Part shown: piece after piece, positions 17,017 to 25,418 of the stretch
Layout: each line of letters opens with the position of its first letter
Numbering within the stretch: position 1 is the first letter of the stretch
Translations under genes and position numbers: made by a program
Source of the DNA: Mesorhizobium loti
GTDB taxonomy: Bacteria; Pseudomonadota; Alphaproteobacteria; Rhizobiales; Rhizobiaceae
DNA length: 64,000 bases
NCBI RefSeq assembly: GCF_002858745.1
Contig: NZ_PJRO01000019.1
Coordinates: 1-64,000, forward strand
Reading direction: 5' to 3'
The notes under the pieces: generated by a model
Database searches by the model: none
The model's input: the letters and a program-made list of their open reading frames with translations, nothing else
What the model was told of the DNA's origin: nothing

Positions 17017-20000
17017 GCGGGACCAGAACCGGCCGGATTTCGGGCGACGCCGCGCCGCTTGCCTTCAACGACAATCCTGCTGCCGATGCCCGGCAGCCGC
17101 GATCCGTTCCCGCAGGTACGCAATCGCACCGCCTGTCGAGCGGTGGCCAGATCGATCGCAAGCAGCCGCTGGGTTTCACCTTCGACGGCAAGAAGATGGT
17201 CGGCTTCGCCGGCGATACGCTGGCCTCGGCGCTGGTGGCAAACGGTGTCAAGCTGGTCGGCCGTTCGTTCAAATATCATCGGCCGCGCGGCATCCTGACC
17301 GCCGGTGCGGAAGAACCGAACGCGCTGGTCGAGCTGCGCAGCGGTGCGCGGCGCGAACCCAACACACGCGCCACGACAGCCGAGCTTTACGACGGGCTCG
17401 CGGCGCAGAGCCAGAACCGTTGGCCCTCGCTGCGTCACGACGTCATGGCGGTGAACTCGCTGTTCTCACCGATCTTCGTTGCTGGCTTCTACTACAAGAC
17501 CTTCATGTGGCCGGCGAAGCTGTGGGAAAAGCTCTATGAACCGGCCATCCGGCGCGCCGCCGGCCTGGGCAAGGCTTCAGGCGAAGCCGACCCGGATCAC
17601 TATGAAAAGGCCTGGGCGCATTGCGACGTGCTTGTGGTCGGCAGCGGTCCAGCCGGGCTTGCCGCAGCACTTGCCGCTGGCCGCGCCGGCGCGCGGGTCA
17701 TTCTGGCCGAGGAGGACAACCGTCTCGGTGGCCGACTGCTCTCGGAGAATGGCGAGATCGATGGCAAGCCTTTGGCGGAATGGCTGGCGGGCGCGCAGCG
17801 CGAAATCGCAGCTCTGGCAAACATCCGCGTCATGACCCGCACCGCTGTGTTCGGCGTTTATGACGGCGGGACTTACGGCGCACTCGAGCGCGTCAACGAC
17901 CACATCGCCGTGCCGCCTGCACACCAGCCGCGGCAGCGGCTGTGGCGCATCGTCGCCAGGCGTGCCGTCGTTGCGGCCGGTGCGATCGAACGTCCGCTCG
18001 TCTTCCCCGGCAACGACAGGCCGGGCGTGATGATGGCATCCGCCGTGCGCAGCTACATCAACCGTTTTGCGGCGATGCCCGGGCGGCGGGTCGCGCTCTT
18101 CACCAACAATGACGACGGCTGGCGTACGGCCGAAGCTGTGCAACGCGCCGGTGGTACTGTCGCCGCTGTGATCGACAGCCGTGGCGTGGTTCCCGAGGGT
18201 TGTCGCGGACTCAATCTGAGGTTGCTCGGCGGCGTCGTGAGTGAGGTGAATGGCGGTGTCGACGGCGTGCGCAGCATCGTCGTGCGCGATGCCGGGGGGC
18301 GTACGCAGCAGATAGAGGCCGACTGCCTGGCCATGTCGGGCGGGTGGAATCCCAACGTGGCATTGTCTTCATTCCATCGCGGCAGGCCGGTCTGGCGCGA
18401 TGACATCGCGGCTTTTGCGCCGGGCCAGTGTCCTCCGGGCATGGTCATGGTGGGCGCGGCCGGCGGTGATTTCTCGCTCGCTGCCTGTCTGCGTGAAGGT
18501 CATGCGGCCGGCGTCGATGCCGCCAAAGACTCTGGCGCCAAGGGCAAGGCCGGCGCGGCTGCGCAGGGCGAGGATGAGGGTTTTGCCATCAAGCCGCTAT
18601 GGCATGTCGAGGGGGGCAAGGCCTTCGTCGACTTCCAGCACGACGTGACCGCCTCCGATGTGAAACTGGCACAGCGCGAAGGGTTCGAGAGCGTCGAACA
18701 TCTGAAGCGCTACACGACGCTCGGCATGGCGACCGACCAGGGCAAGTTGTCCAATGTCAACGGCCTTGCCCTCATGGCCGAGGCGACGGGGCGCAACATT
18801 GCCGATACCGGCACGACGATCTATCGGCCTCCCTATGCGCCGGTGGCAATCGGTGCACTGGCCGGGCATCATCGCGACGAGAATTTCCACGCATGGCGCC
18901 TGACGCCGTCGCATCACTGGGCGGCCGCGCGCGGCGCCATGTTCGTTGATACGGGGCTGTGGAAGCGCGCGCAGTGGTATCCCATCGCCGGCGAGAAAGA
19001 CTGGCTGGAGTCGGTGACGCGGGAAGTGCTCGCGGTGCGCAACGGCGTCGGCTTCTGCGATGTCTCGACGCTGGGCAAGGTCGATGTGCGCGGCCCGGAT
19101 GCCGGCACTTTCCTCGATCGCCTCTACATCAACACCTTCTCCAGTCTCGCCGTCGGCAAGGCGCGTTACGGACTGATGCTGCGCGAGGACGGGCTGGTCT
19201 ATGACGACGGCACGACGTCACGGCTGGCCGAGGATCATTATTTCCTCACCACCACCACCGCCAAGGCCGGTCCCGCGATGCAGCATCTCGAATACTGCCG
19301 GCAGGTTTTGTGGCCTGAACTCGACGTGCAACTGACTTCGGTCACCGACCAGTGGGCGCAATTCTCGATCGCCGGCCCGAACACGCGCGATCTTCTCAAG
19401 AACCTGTGCGATCCGGCGGAAGACCTCTCCAACGAGGGTTTTCCCTTCATGGGCGTGCGCGAAGTGTCGTTACGCGGCGGCATGCGGGCGCGGCTCTACC
19501 GCATTTCCTTCTCCGGCGAGATGGCATTCGAAATCGGCGTGCCGGCGCGCTACGGCGAAGCCATGGCTGAGAACCTGATGCGTGCCGGCGCGGAATTCGG
19601 GGTCACGCCCTACGGTACGGAAGCACTTGGCGTGATGCGCATCGAAAAGGGCCATGTCGCCGGCCCGGAACTCAGCGGCACCACAACGGCCGACGATCTC
19701 GGCCTCGGCAAGATGATGTCGAAGAAAAAGGACTATATCGGCCGCGCTATGGCCGGGCGCGAGGCGCTGGTGGCGCCGGACCGGCAGGTGGTGGTCGGTA
19801 TCAAGCCTGTCAACAAGGCCAACCGGCTGCGTTCGGGCGCGCATGTCATCCCCAGGGGCGCAGCTCCCGGTCCCGATACGGATCAGGGCTATCTGACCTC
19901 GGTCTGCTACTCGCCGATGCTCGGTCACTGGATCGCGCTGGCGCTGGTCGAGCGCGGGCGCGAACGGCATGGCGAGATCGTGCGGGCCTACGATCCGTTG

Positions 20001-20075
20001 CGGGGCGAGGACATGGAGGTCGAGATCACCAGTCCGGTCTTCTACGATCCGGAAGGAGGGCGCCAGCGTGGCTGA
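17013..20075 (+). CDS. mgdC: N-methylglutamate dehydrogenase subunit C (sarcosine oxidase alpha-like)
   Basis: This large subunit has 1020 residues and resembles SoxA. A short N-terminal ferredoxin-like domain (about 50-95, GFAGDTLASALVANG) is followed by a dinucleotide-binding domain starting near residue 207 (VLVVGSGPAGLAAALAAGR). The second half (about 620-1010) is a GcvT-like folate domain with FCDVSTLGKVDVRGPDAG, FSIAGPNTRDLL and GTEALGVMRIEKGH. This layout fits transfer of the methyl-derived C1 unit to tetrahydrofolate. The ATG overlaps the mgdB stop, and the mgdD start lies inside its last codons. Confidence 0.93.
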   Translation: MSGTRTGRISGDAAPLAFNDNPAADARQPRSVPAGTQSHRLSSGGQIDRKQPLGFTFDGKKMVGFAGDTLASALVANGVKLVGRSFKYHRPRGILTAGAEEPNALVELRSGARREPNTRATTAELYDGLAAQSQNRWPSLRHDVMAVNSLFSPIFVAGFYYKTFMWPAKLWEKLYEPAIRRAAGLGKASGEADPDHYEKAWAHCDVLVVGSGPAGLAAALAAGRAGARVILAEEDNRLGGRLLSENGEIDGKPLAEWLAGAQREIAALANIRVMTRTAVFGVYDGGTYGALERVNDHIAVPPAHQPRQRLWRIVARRAVVAAGAIERPLVFPGNDRPGVMMASAVRSYINRFAAMPGRRVALFTNNDDGWRTAEAVQRAGGTVAAVIDSRGVVPEGCRGLNLRLLGGVVSEVNGGVDGVRSIVVRDAGGRTQQIEADCLAMSGGWNPNVALSSFHRGRPVWRDDIAAFAPGQCPPGMVMVGAAGGDFSLAACLREGHAAGVDAAKDSGAKGKAGAAAQGEDEGFAIKPLWHVEGGKAFVDFQHDVTASDVKLAQREGFESVEHLKRYTTLGMATDQGKLSNVNGLALMAEATGRNIADTGTTIYRPPYAPVAIGALAGHHRDENFHAWRLTPSHHWAAARGAMFVDTGLWKRAQWYPIAGEKDWLESVTREVLAVRNGVGFCDVSTLGKVDVRGPDAGTFLDRLYINTFSSLAVGKARYGLMLREDGLVYDDGTTSRLAEDHYFLTTTTAKAGPAMQHLEYCRQVLWPELDVQLTSVTDQWAQFSIAGPNTRDLLKNLCDPAEDLSNEGFPFMGVREVSLRGGMRARLYRISFSGEMAFEIGVPARYGEAMAENLMRAGAEFGVTPYGTEALGVMRIEKGHVAGPELSGTTTADDLGLGKMMSKKKDYIGRAMAGREALVAPDRQVVVGIKPVNKANRLRSGAHVIPRGAAPGPDTDQGYLTSVCYSPMLGHWIALALVERGRERHGEIVRAYDPLRGEDMEVEITSPVFYDPEGGRQRG

Positions 20076-20697
20076 GTATTCCTGGGAAGCACAGTCACCG
20101 CTGCGCAAGGCGTTTGCACCGGGCCGTCTCGGCCTGGCATCCGGCGATGCCGGCGTCGCGATGACGGAAATCAGCGACTTCAACCTGGTGCAGGTGATGG
20201 CGCGACGTGGCCTTGTCGCTAATGTTGCGAAGGCAGCCAAAAAGGCCTGGGGCGTTCTGCCGCCGGAGAGGCCCGGAGCCGCTGTCGGCAAAGGTGCAAC
20301 GCTGATATGGACCGGTCCGGATCAGTTCTTTGTGCTGAGCGTCGGCAACGGACCCGATCCGGTCTCGCCGCTGGCGGCTATCTTCGACGGCATGGCGTCT
20401 CTCAGCGATCAGTCCGGTGGACGCTGCCTGATCCGGTTGTCGGGTGCCAGGGTACGCGACGCACTCGCCAAAGTGTCATCGATCGATCTGCACGACGCTG
20501 TGTTTCCGGTTGGAGCGGCTGCAGCCACGTCGATCGACCACACCGGTGTCAATCTATGGCGCAGATCTGATGCCGCCAACGGCAGCCCGGTCTACAGCCT
20601 GCTCGTCTTCACCAGTTTCGCTGACAGCCTTTGGCACACGCTTGCCGATGCCGCGGCCGAATATGGCGTCGAAGCGACGCGCACACCGCTATCCTGA
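20068..20697 (+). CDS. mgdD: N-methylglutamate dehydrogenase subunit D (sarcosine oxidase gamma-like)
   Basis: This protein of 209 residues fits the SoxG subunit. It has the early LRKAFAPGRLG, the central GPDQFFVLS, the segment DQSGGRCLIRLSGARVRDALAK, and the C-terminal SFADSLWHTLADAAAEYGVE. GTG at 20068 is the only start that keeps the SoxG-like N-terminus. It overlaps the mgdC stop by eight bases and follows GGAGG. It closes the subunit set of the dehydrogenase. Confidence 0.9.
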   Translation: MAEYSWEAQSPLRKAFAPGRLGLASGDAGVAMTEISDFNLVQVMARRGLVANVAKAAKKAWGVLPPERPGAAVGKGATLIWTGPDQFFVLSVGNGPDPVSPLAAIFDGMASLSDQSGGRCLIRLSGARVRDALAKVSSIDLHDAVFPVGAAAATSIDHTGVNLWRRSDAANGSPVYSLLVFTSFADSLWHTLADAAAEYGVEATRTPLS

Positions 20698-20834
20698 TCG
20701 GGCTAGCAACCTGTGCCGTCAGCCGCGCTCAGCAGGCCGGTTGGATATGTCAGCATTGTCGATCTGTGCCATGGCGTGGCTGCGAGGCGCGCGTTAGGGT
20801 CGCTACAGTCCGACATCCTGCACAAGGCAAATCC

Positions 20835-21605
20835 ATGAGCGACCAGATCGAACGCGCACGTGCTTTCCATGCCCTTCACGTCAAGGGCGACCCGGTGGTG
20901 CTTTTCAACGTCTGGGACCCCGGCAGTGCGCAGGCTGTCGTAAAAGGCGGCGCCAAGGCGCTGGCGACCGGCAGTTGGCCGGTCGCAGCAGCATTTGGTT
21001 ATCCCGACGGTGAGAAGATCCCGTTGGAACTGGCGCTGGATAATTTCCGGCGCATTGCCGCTTCGGTGGAACTGCCCGCCACGATGGATCTCGAAAGCGG
21101 CTATGGACCGGCGCCGGCGACGGTGGCGGCTACTGTGACACAGGCGATCGAGGCCGGCGCAGTTGGCTTCAATTTCGAGGACCAGATCGTCGGCGGCGGT
21201 GGTCTCTACGAGATCGCGGTGCAGGTCGAGCGCATCAAGGCGGCCGCGGAAGCGGTCAAGGCAAGCGGCGTCCCAGCCTTCATCAACGCCCGCACAGACA
21301 TCTTCCTGAAAGCCAAGCCGGAAGAGCACAGCGAAGCGTTGATCGAACAAGCGATCACGCGTGCTGCGGCCTATGAGAAGGCCGGTGCACATGGCCTCTT
21401 CGCGCCAGGCCTCGGCGATCCGGCACTGATCGAAAAACTCTGCAAGGCGGTTGCGCTGCCCGTCAATATCATCGCGCTGGCGCATGTGCCGCCGCGCCAG
21501 AAGCTGGCGGAGCTCGGTGTCGCCCGCATCAGCCACGGGCCGGTGCCATACCGCAAGATGGTGGCGTGGCTGGAAGAGCAGGCGCGAGCCGCGATTTCCG
21601 GATAA
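20835..21605 (+). CDS. Isocitrate lyase / PEP mutase family protein
   Basis: This protein of 256 residues belongs to the isocitrate lyase-PEP mutase superfamily of TIM-barrel enzymes that form or break C-C or C-P bonds next to a carboxylate. Recognisable are the Mg-site region MDLESGYG, the segment VGFNFEDQI, INARTDIF and the C-terminal SHGPVPYRKM. The true isocitrate lyase signature KKCGH is absent. It starts 137 bases after mgdD on the same strand, so it may be transcribed with the operon. A role as an oxaloacetate decarboxylase or a methylisocitrate lyase-like enzyme cannot be decided from sequence. Confidence 0.8.
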   Translation: MSDQIERARAFHALHVKGDPVVLFNVWDPGSAQAVVKGGAKALATGSWPVAAAFGYPDGEKIPLELALDNFRRIAASVELPATMDLESGYGPAPATVAATVTQAIEAGAVGFNFEDQIVGGGGLYEIAVQVERIKAAAEAVKASGVPAFINARTDIFLKAKPEEHSEALIEQAITRAAAYEKAGAHGLFAPGLGDPALIEKLCKAVALPVNIIALAHVPPRQKLAELGVARISHGPVPYRKMVAWLEEQARAAISG

Positions 21606-21613
21606 CAGCCGGA

Positions 21614-21641
21614 GCTGCGCACTTTTGCGGAATTGCTCTAG
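21614..21641 (+). repeat. Double-hairpin repeat element, truncated copy 4
   Basis: Only the outer end remains (GCGCACTTTTGC...GGAATTGCTCTAG). Although truncated, the terminal CTAG still provides the TAG stop (21638-21640) of the truncated haemoglobin gene on the minus strand. Confidence 0.7.
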
Positions 21642-22036
21642 TCCTGGTTGCGGGCGATCTCGGCCGCCCGCGCCAGATGCTGCATGAGCTGGCTGGCGGT
21701 CGGTTCGGCGATGCCAGCCACGAGCACAGCCCTTGTCATGCATTTCAGCCAGAGGTCGCGCATGTCCGGGCCGATCGGAACATGCTCATGGATCTCGCGC
21801 AGCCGTGAGTGGCCGTGCCTTTGCACATAGTGCTGGGGACCGCCGAGAAAGCCGGAGAGATAATCGAACTGCTCGATGCGGGAATGAGCGACACCGTGAC
21901 CGCGACGATGGAGGAGGTGCAGTTCCTGCGCGTCCTCGTCCTGCTCGATGATGTCGTAGAACGCCCGGACAAGCCTGTCCAGGCCATCATCGCCACCGAT
22001 GGCTTCGTAGAGTGAAAGCTTCTCCGGCGAAATCAT
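21638..22036 (-). CDS. Group II truncated haemoglobin
   Basis: This protein of 132 residues has the 2-over-2 globin pattern of group II: YEAIGGDDGLDRLVRAFYD at the N-terminus, then GGPQHYVQRHGHSRLREIH with the proximal histidine, and IGPDMRDLWLKCM with the conserved G-helix tryptophan. These proteins bind O2, NO or peroxide and often help resist nitrosative stress or handle oxygen. It lies between the methylamine operon and fhs, and its stop comes from a repeat. A role in delivering or sensing O2 for the local oxygenases is only a guess. Confidence 0.88.
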   Translation of the reverse strand: MISPEKLSLYEAIGGDDGLDRLVRAFYDIIEQDEDAQELHLLHRRGHGVAHSRIEQFDYLSGFLGGPQHYVQRHGHSRLREIHEHVPIGPDMRDLWLKCMTRAVLVAGIAEPTASQLMQHLARAAEIARNQD

Positions 22037-22061
22037 CTGGCCGAAGCTCCTTGAAGCAGGG

Positions 22062-22121
22062 AGTAAGGCAATAGGGGAGTCGGGCAGTGAGGTTGGGCCG
22101 CTACTGCCCTATTGCCTTACT
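22062..22121. repeat. Inverted repeat between haemoglobin gene and fhs
   Basis: AGTAAGGCAATAGGG at 22062-22076 is perfectly mirrored at 22107-22121 with a 30-base loop. It begins ten bases beyond the fhs stop and ends 25 bases before the haemoglobin start codon. It may act as a terminator-like or mRNA-stabilising structure for fhs and looks like a second repeat family distinct from the 95 bp element. Confidence 0.75.
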
Positions 22122-22130
22122 GCCCCACTG

Positions 22131-23810
22131 CTAGAACAACCCCTCGATCTGGCCCTGGTCGTTGAGGAAGATCTTCTCCGACGATGGTTTTGAGGGCAGG
22201 CCAGGCATGGTCATGACCTCACCGCAAATGACGACGATGAAGCCGGCACCGGCGGCAAGGCGAACCTCGCGCACCGGAACCGTGTGGCCGGTGGGCGCAC
22301 CGCGCAGGTTCGGATCGGTCGAGAAGGAATACTGGGTCTTGGCCATGCACACCGGCAGGTGGCCGTAACCAGCCTGTTCCCACTGATGCAACTGATCGCG
22401 GATCGACTTGTCGGCAATCGCCTCGTCACCACGATAGATGCGCTTGACGATGGTGTTGATCTTCTCGAACAGCGGCATGTCGTCGGGATAAAGCGGCGAG
22501 AACTGCGAGGCACCGCTTTCGGCGATCTCCACCACCTTGCGGGCGAGCTCCTCGATGCCGGCAGAGCCCTGTGCCCAGTGCTTGCACAGGATCGCTTCGG
22601 CACCTTGTGCTGTCACGAACTCCTTCATCGCCTTGATCTCGGCATCGGTGTCGGAGACGAAGTGGTTGATGGCAACCACCGCCGGCACGCCGAACTGCTT
22701 CACATTCTCGATGTGGCGGCCAAGATTGGCGCAGCCCTTCTTCACCGCATCGACGTTTTCCTGGCCAAGGTCTTCCTTCTTCACCCCGCCATTCATCTTC
22801 ATGGCGCGAACGGTGGCGACGATGACGGCGGCGGCCGGCTTCAGGCCTGCCTTGCGGCATTTGATGTCGAAGAACTTCTCGGCGCCGAGATCGGCACCGA
22901 AGCCGGCTTCCGTCACCACATAGTCGGCGAGCTTCAAGGCCGTGGTGGTGGCAACCACCGAGTTGCAGCCATGGGCGATGTTGGCGAAGGGACCGCCATG
23001 CACGAAGGCAGGGTTGTTCTCCAGCGTCTGCACCAGGTTCGGCTGGATGGCATCCTTCAACAGCACCGCCATGGCGCCGTCGGCCTTCAAGTCACGGGCA
23101 TAGACCGGGGTCTTGTCGCGGCGATAGGCGACGATGATGTCGCCGAGGCGCTTTTCAAGGTCCTTCAGATCGGTGGCCAGGCACAGGATCGCCATCACTT
23201 CGGAGGCAACGGTGATGTCGAAGCCGGCCTCGCGTGGAAAACCGTTGGCGACACCACCCAGCGAGACGATGATCTGGCGTAGCGCGCGGTCGTTCATGTC
23301 CATGACCCGGCGCCAGGCGACGCGGCGGATGTCGATGCCGAGTTCATTGCCCCAGTAGATGTGGTTGTCGATCAGGGCCGAGAGCAGGTTGTGGGCGGTG
23401 GTGATGGCGTGGAAGTCGCCGGTGAAGTGCAGGTTCATGTCTTCCATCGGCACGACCTGGGCATAACCGCCGCCGGCAGCACCACCCTTGACGCCGAAGT
23501 TGGGTCCGAGCGAGGCCTCGCGGATGCAGACCACGGCCTTCTTGCCGATGCGGTTGAGGCCATCACCGAGACCAACCGTGGTGGTGGTCTTGCCTTCACC
23601 GGCCGGTGTCGGGTTGATGGCGGTGACCAGGATCAGCTTGCCGTCCTTGTTGCCCTTGACCGACTTGATGAACTCAGCCGAGATCTTCGCCTTGTCATGG
23701 CCGTAGGGCAGCAGATGCTCAGTCGGGATGCCGATCTTGGCTCCAATCGCCTGAATCTGCTGCTTCTTCGCGCCGCGCGCTATCTCAATGTCACTCTTGT
23801 AGTCGGCCAT
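22131..23810 (-). CDS. fhs: Formate-tetrahydrofolate ligase
   Basis: This ATP-dependent enzyme makes 10-formyl-THF from formate, feeding C1 into the serine cycle, or can run in reverse to release formate with ATP gain. The protein of 559 residues has the ATP-binding TPAGEGKTTTTVGLGDGL, EASLGPNFGVKGGAAGGG, and the C-terminal GMPGLPSKPSSEKI. It is downstream of folD (90 bases) and probably in one transcript with it. GGGAGGAGAG precedes the ATG. In methylotrophs the same gene is also called ftfL. Confidence 0.96.
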   Translation of the reverse strand: MADYKSDIEIARGAKKQQIQAIGAKIGIPTEHLLPYGHDKAKISAEFIKSVKGNKDGKLILVTAINPTPAGEGKTTTTVGLGDGLNRIGKKAVVCIREASLGPNFGVKGGAAGGGYAQVVPMEDMNLHFTGDFHAITTAHNLLSALIDNHIYWGNELGIDIRRVAWRRVMDMNDRALRQIIVSLGGVANGFPREAGFDITVASEVMAILCLATDLKDLEKRLGDIIVAYRRDKTPVYARDLKADGAMAVLLKDAIQPNLVQTLENNPAFVHGGPFANIAHGCNSVVATTTALKLADYVVTEAGFGADLGAEKFFDIKCRKAGLKPAAAVIVATVRAMKMNGGVKKEDLGQENVDAVKKGCANLGRHIENVKQFGVPAVVAINHFVSDTDAEIKAMKEFVTAQGAEAILCKHWAQGSAGIEELARKVVEIAESGASQFSPLYPDDMPLFEKINTIVKRIYRGDEAIADKSIRDQLHQWEQAGYGHLPVCMAKTQYSFSTDPNLRGAPTGHTVPVREVRLAAGAGFIVVICGEVMTMPGLPSKPSSEKIFLNDQGQIEGLF

Positions 23811-23900
23811 GAGGGCTCTCCTCCCTTGTCTCTATCTGTTTCGGCTTCCCGAACTGCAACGTCGGGCTTGTGTCAAAATCCTGCGTCTCGCGCGGGGTGC

Positions 23901-24785
23901 CTAGGCCTGGTGACCAGCGGCACGGCTCGCCGATGTCAGCGTGTTCGACATGAGAAGCGCGATCGTCATCGGCCCGACGCCGCCCGGCACAGGGGTGATG
24001 GCGCCGGCGGCAGGCAGGACCTCGTCATAGGCGACGTCGCCGACCAGGCGTGCCTTGCCGTTTTCGCCAGCGGGCAGCCGGTTGATGCCGACGTCGATGA
24101 CGATGGCACCGGGTTTGACCCAGTCGCCCTTGACCATTTCCGGGCGGCCTACAGCGGCGACCAGGATGTCGGCGGTGCGGCAGAGTTGAGGCAGGTTCTT
24201 CGTTTTCGAATGCGCGACGGTCACGGTTGCGTTTGCGGCCAGCAGCAGGTTGGCTATCGGCTTGCCGACGATGTTGGAGCGGCCAACGACAACAGCATTG
24301 AGGCCGGAAAGGTCACGGCCCAGCGCGCGTTCGATCAGCAGCATCGAACCGGCGGGCGTGCAAGGCACGAAAGCCGTCTCCAGTTCGCCGGCGCCGAGCT
24401 TGCCGACATTGATGAAATGGAAGCCATCGACGTCCTTGTCCGGGGAGATGGCCTGGATGATGCGGCCGGCATCGATCTGTTTCGGCAGCGGTAATTGCAC
24501 GAGGATGCCATGAATGGTGTCGTCGGCATTAAGCCGCTCGATCAGTGCGACGAGCTCTTCTTCGGATGTGTTGTCGGGCAGCGTGTGCTGGACCGAATGG
24601 AAGCCACACTCCTTGGCTTTCTTTCCCTTGGAGGCAACGTAGACCTGACTGGCAGGATCTTCGCCGACGATGACGACCGCGATGCCTGGCTGTGTTCCGG
24701 TTCTTGCCACTAGATCCTGCGTCGCCGTCTTGATGCCGGCGACCAGTTCTTCGGCGACGGCCTTGCCGTCGATGATCGTGCTCAT
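23901..24785 (-). CDS. folD: Bifunctional methylene-THF dehydrogenase / methenyl-THF cyclohydrolase
   Basis: It interconverts 5,10-methylene-, methenyl- and 10-formyl-THF, joining the folate-bound C1 units from methylamine demethylation to Fhs. The protein of 294 residues has the catalytic YVASKGKK (Y49, K53) and the cofactor motif GRSNIVGKPIANLL. DGFHFINVGKL and the C-terminal TPVPGGVGPMTIALL complete the signature. Here FolD occupies the place that MtdA and Fch fill in Methylorubrum-type methylotrophs; neither of those genes is in the window. The small gene upstream ends 20 bases before its ATG. Confidence 0.95.
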   Translation of the reverse strand: MSTIIDGKAVAEELVAGIKTATQDLVARTGTQPGIAVVIVGEDPASQVYVASKGKKAKECGFHSVQHTLPDNTSEEELVALIERLNADDTIHGILVQLPLPKQIDAGRIIQAISPDKDVDGFHFINVGKLGAGELETAFVPCTPAGSMLLIERALGRDLSGLNAVVVGRSNIVGKPIANLLLAANATVTVAHSKTKNLPQLCRTADILVAAVGRPEMVKGDWVKPGAIVIDVGINRLPAGENGKARLVGDVAYDEVLPAAGAITPVPGGVGPMTIALLMSNTLTSASRAAGHQA

Positions 24786-24805
24786 GGAAAGTCCTTTGCT
24801 GCCTG

Positions 24806-25180
24806 TCAGTTCGATGCGAGCTGAGAAAGATCGCCAGTGTCGAGACAGCCGGGCGAGGGGATATTCCCGAAGCGCTGGCGGCAATAAGAGAGCATCAGCC
24901 GCGCGCCGCGCGCGTAGATGTCGCCACTGTCGATCAGCGCACTTTCGCGCGCCGCAGAAAGCACGACGTTGACGGATTCGCGGATGCGGAAAGGCATCAG
25001 GTCGGTGCATTCCAGCATGGCGCCGAAGACGGCGGTTACCGGAACCGCGCAGCCTTCGACGAATACCGCGGGCTCCTGCCTGCCGTCGTCTCCGTCAAGC
25101 GTATCCAGGGCATCCTGAAAGGCCTGATGGAGGGTGATCGGAGCGTGGCCTTGATGAAGGTCATACAAAACTTTCGGCAC
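24806..25180 (-). CDS. Conserved-looking protein of unknown function upstream of folD
   Basis: I do not recognise this protein of 124 residues. It starts with GTG at 25180, with GAGG nine bases ahead, and no ATG gives an acceptable start in this frame. It has no clear signal peptide or membrane segment. Two cysteines (ALIDSGDIYARG follows the first; the second lies in SPGCLDTGD) and a repeated charged-hydrophobic pattern suggest a small, folded cytosolic protein. It ends 20 bases before folD, so a link with folate C1 flow or tdm is likely from position. Codon usage follows the neighbours. Confidence 0.6.
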   Translation of the reverse strand: MPKVLYDLHQGHAPITLHQAFQDALDTLDGDDGRQEPAVFVEGCAVPVTAVFGAMLECTDLMPFRIRESVNVVLSAARESALIDSGDIYARGARLMLSYCRQRFGNIPSPGCLDTGDLSQLASN

Positions 25181-25365
25181 GGCTGCCTCATCGTCTCGAG
25201 TGAGCTTTCGCGACGCTTGAGCGATGGATCTAGAACATCGTTCCTTGCATCTTGGGAAAGATATTTGCACATAAGGAAAAGGCAGGCAAGGCGTGTTTCG
25301 GTGGAAATCATCCACCTTTCGACCATGATAACGACGTCTGGAAACAGGATGGTCCATGCCACCGA

Positions 25366-25408
25366 AAAGAAAAAAGGCGGATCGTCCAGGGAGTGAAACG
25401 ATCCGCCT
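25366..25408 (-). terminator. Terminator downstream of tdm
   Basis: On the minus strand a 10 bp stem (25399-25408 with 25375-25384) around a 14-base loop is followed by a T-rich run. It starts about ten bases after the tdm stop. It should uncouple tdm from the small gene, folD and fhs, which then need their own promoter in 25181-25365. Confidence 0.75.
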
Positions 25409-25418
25409 GTAAACGGCC

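Noticed and set aside
22284..23282. A 332-codon plus-strand open frame opposite fhs
   Set aside because: Fhs is certain from motifs along its whole length; the opposite frame has no recognisable features.
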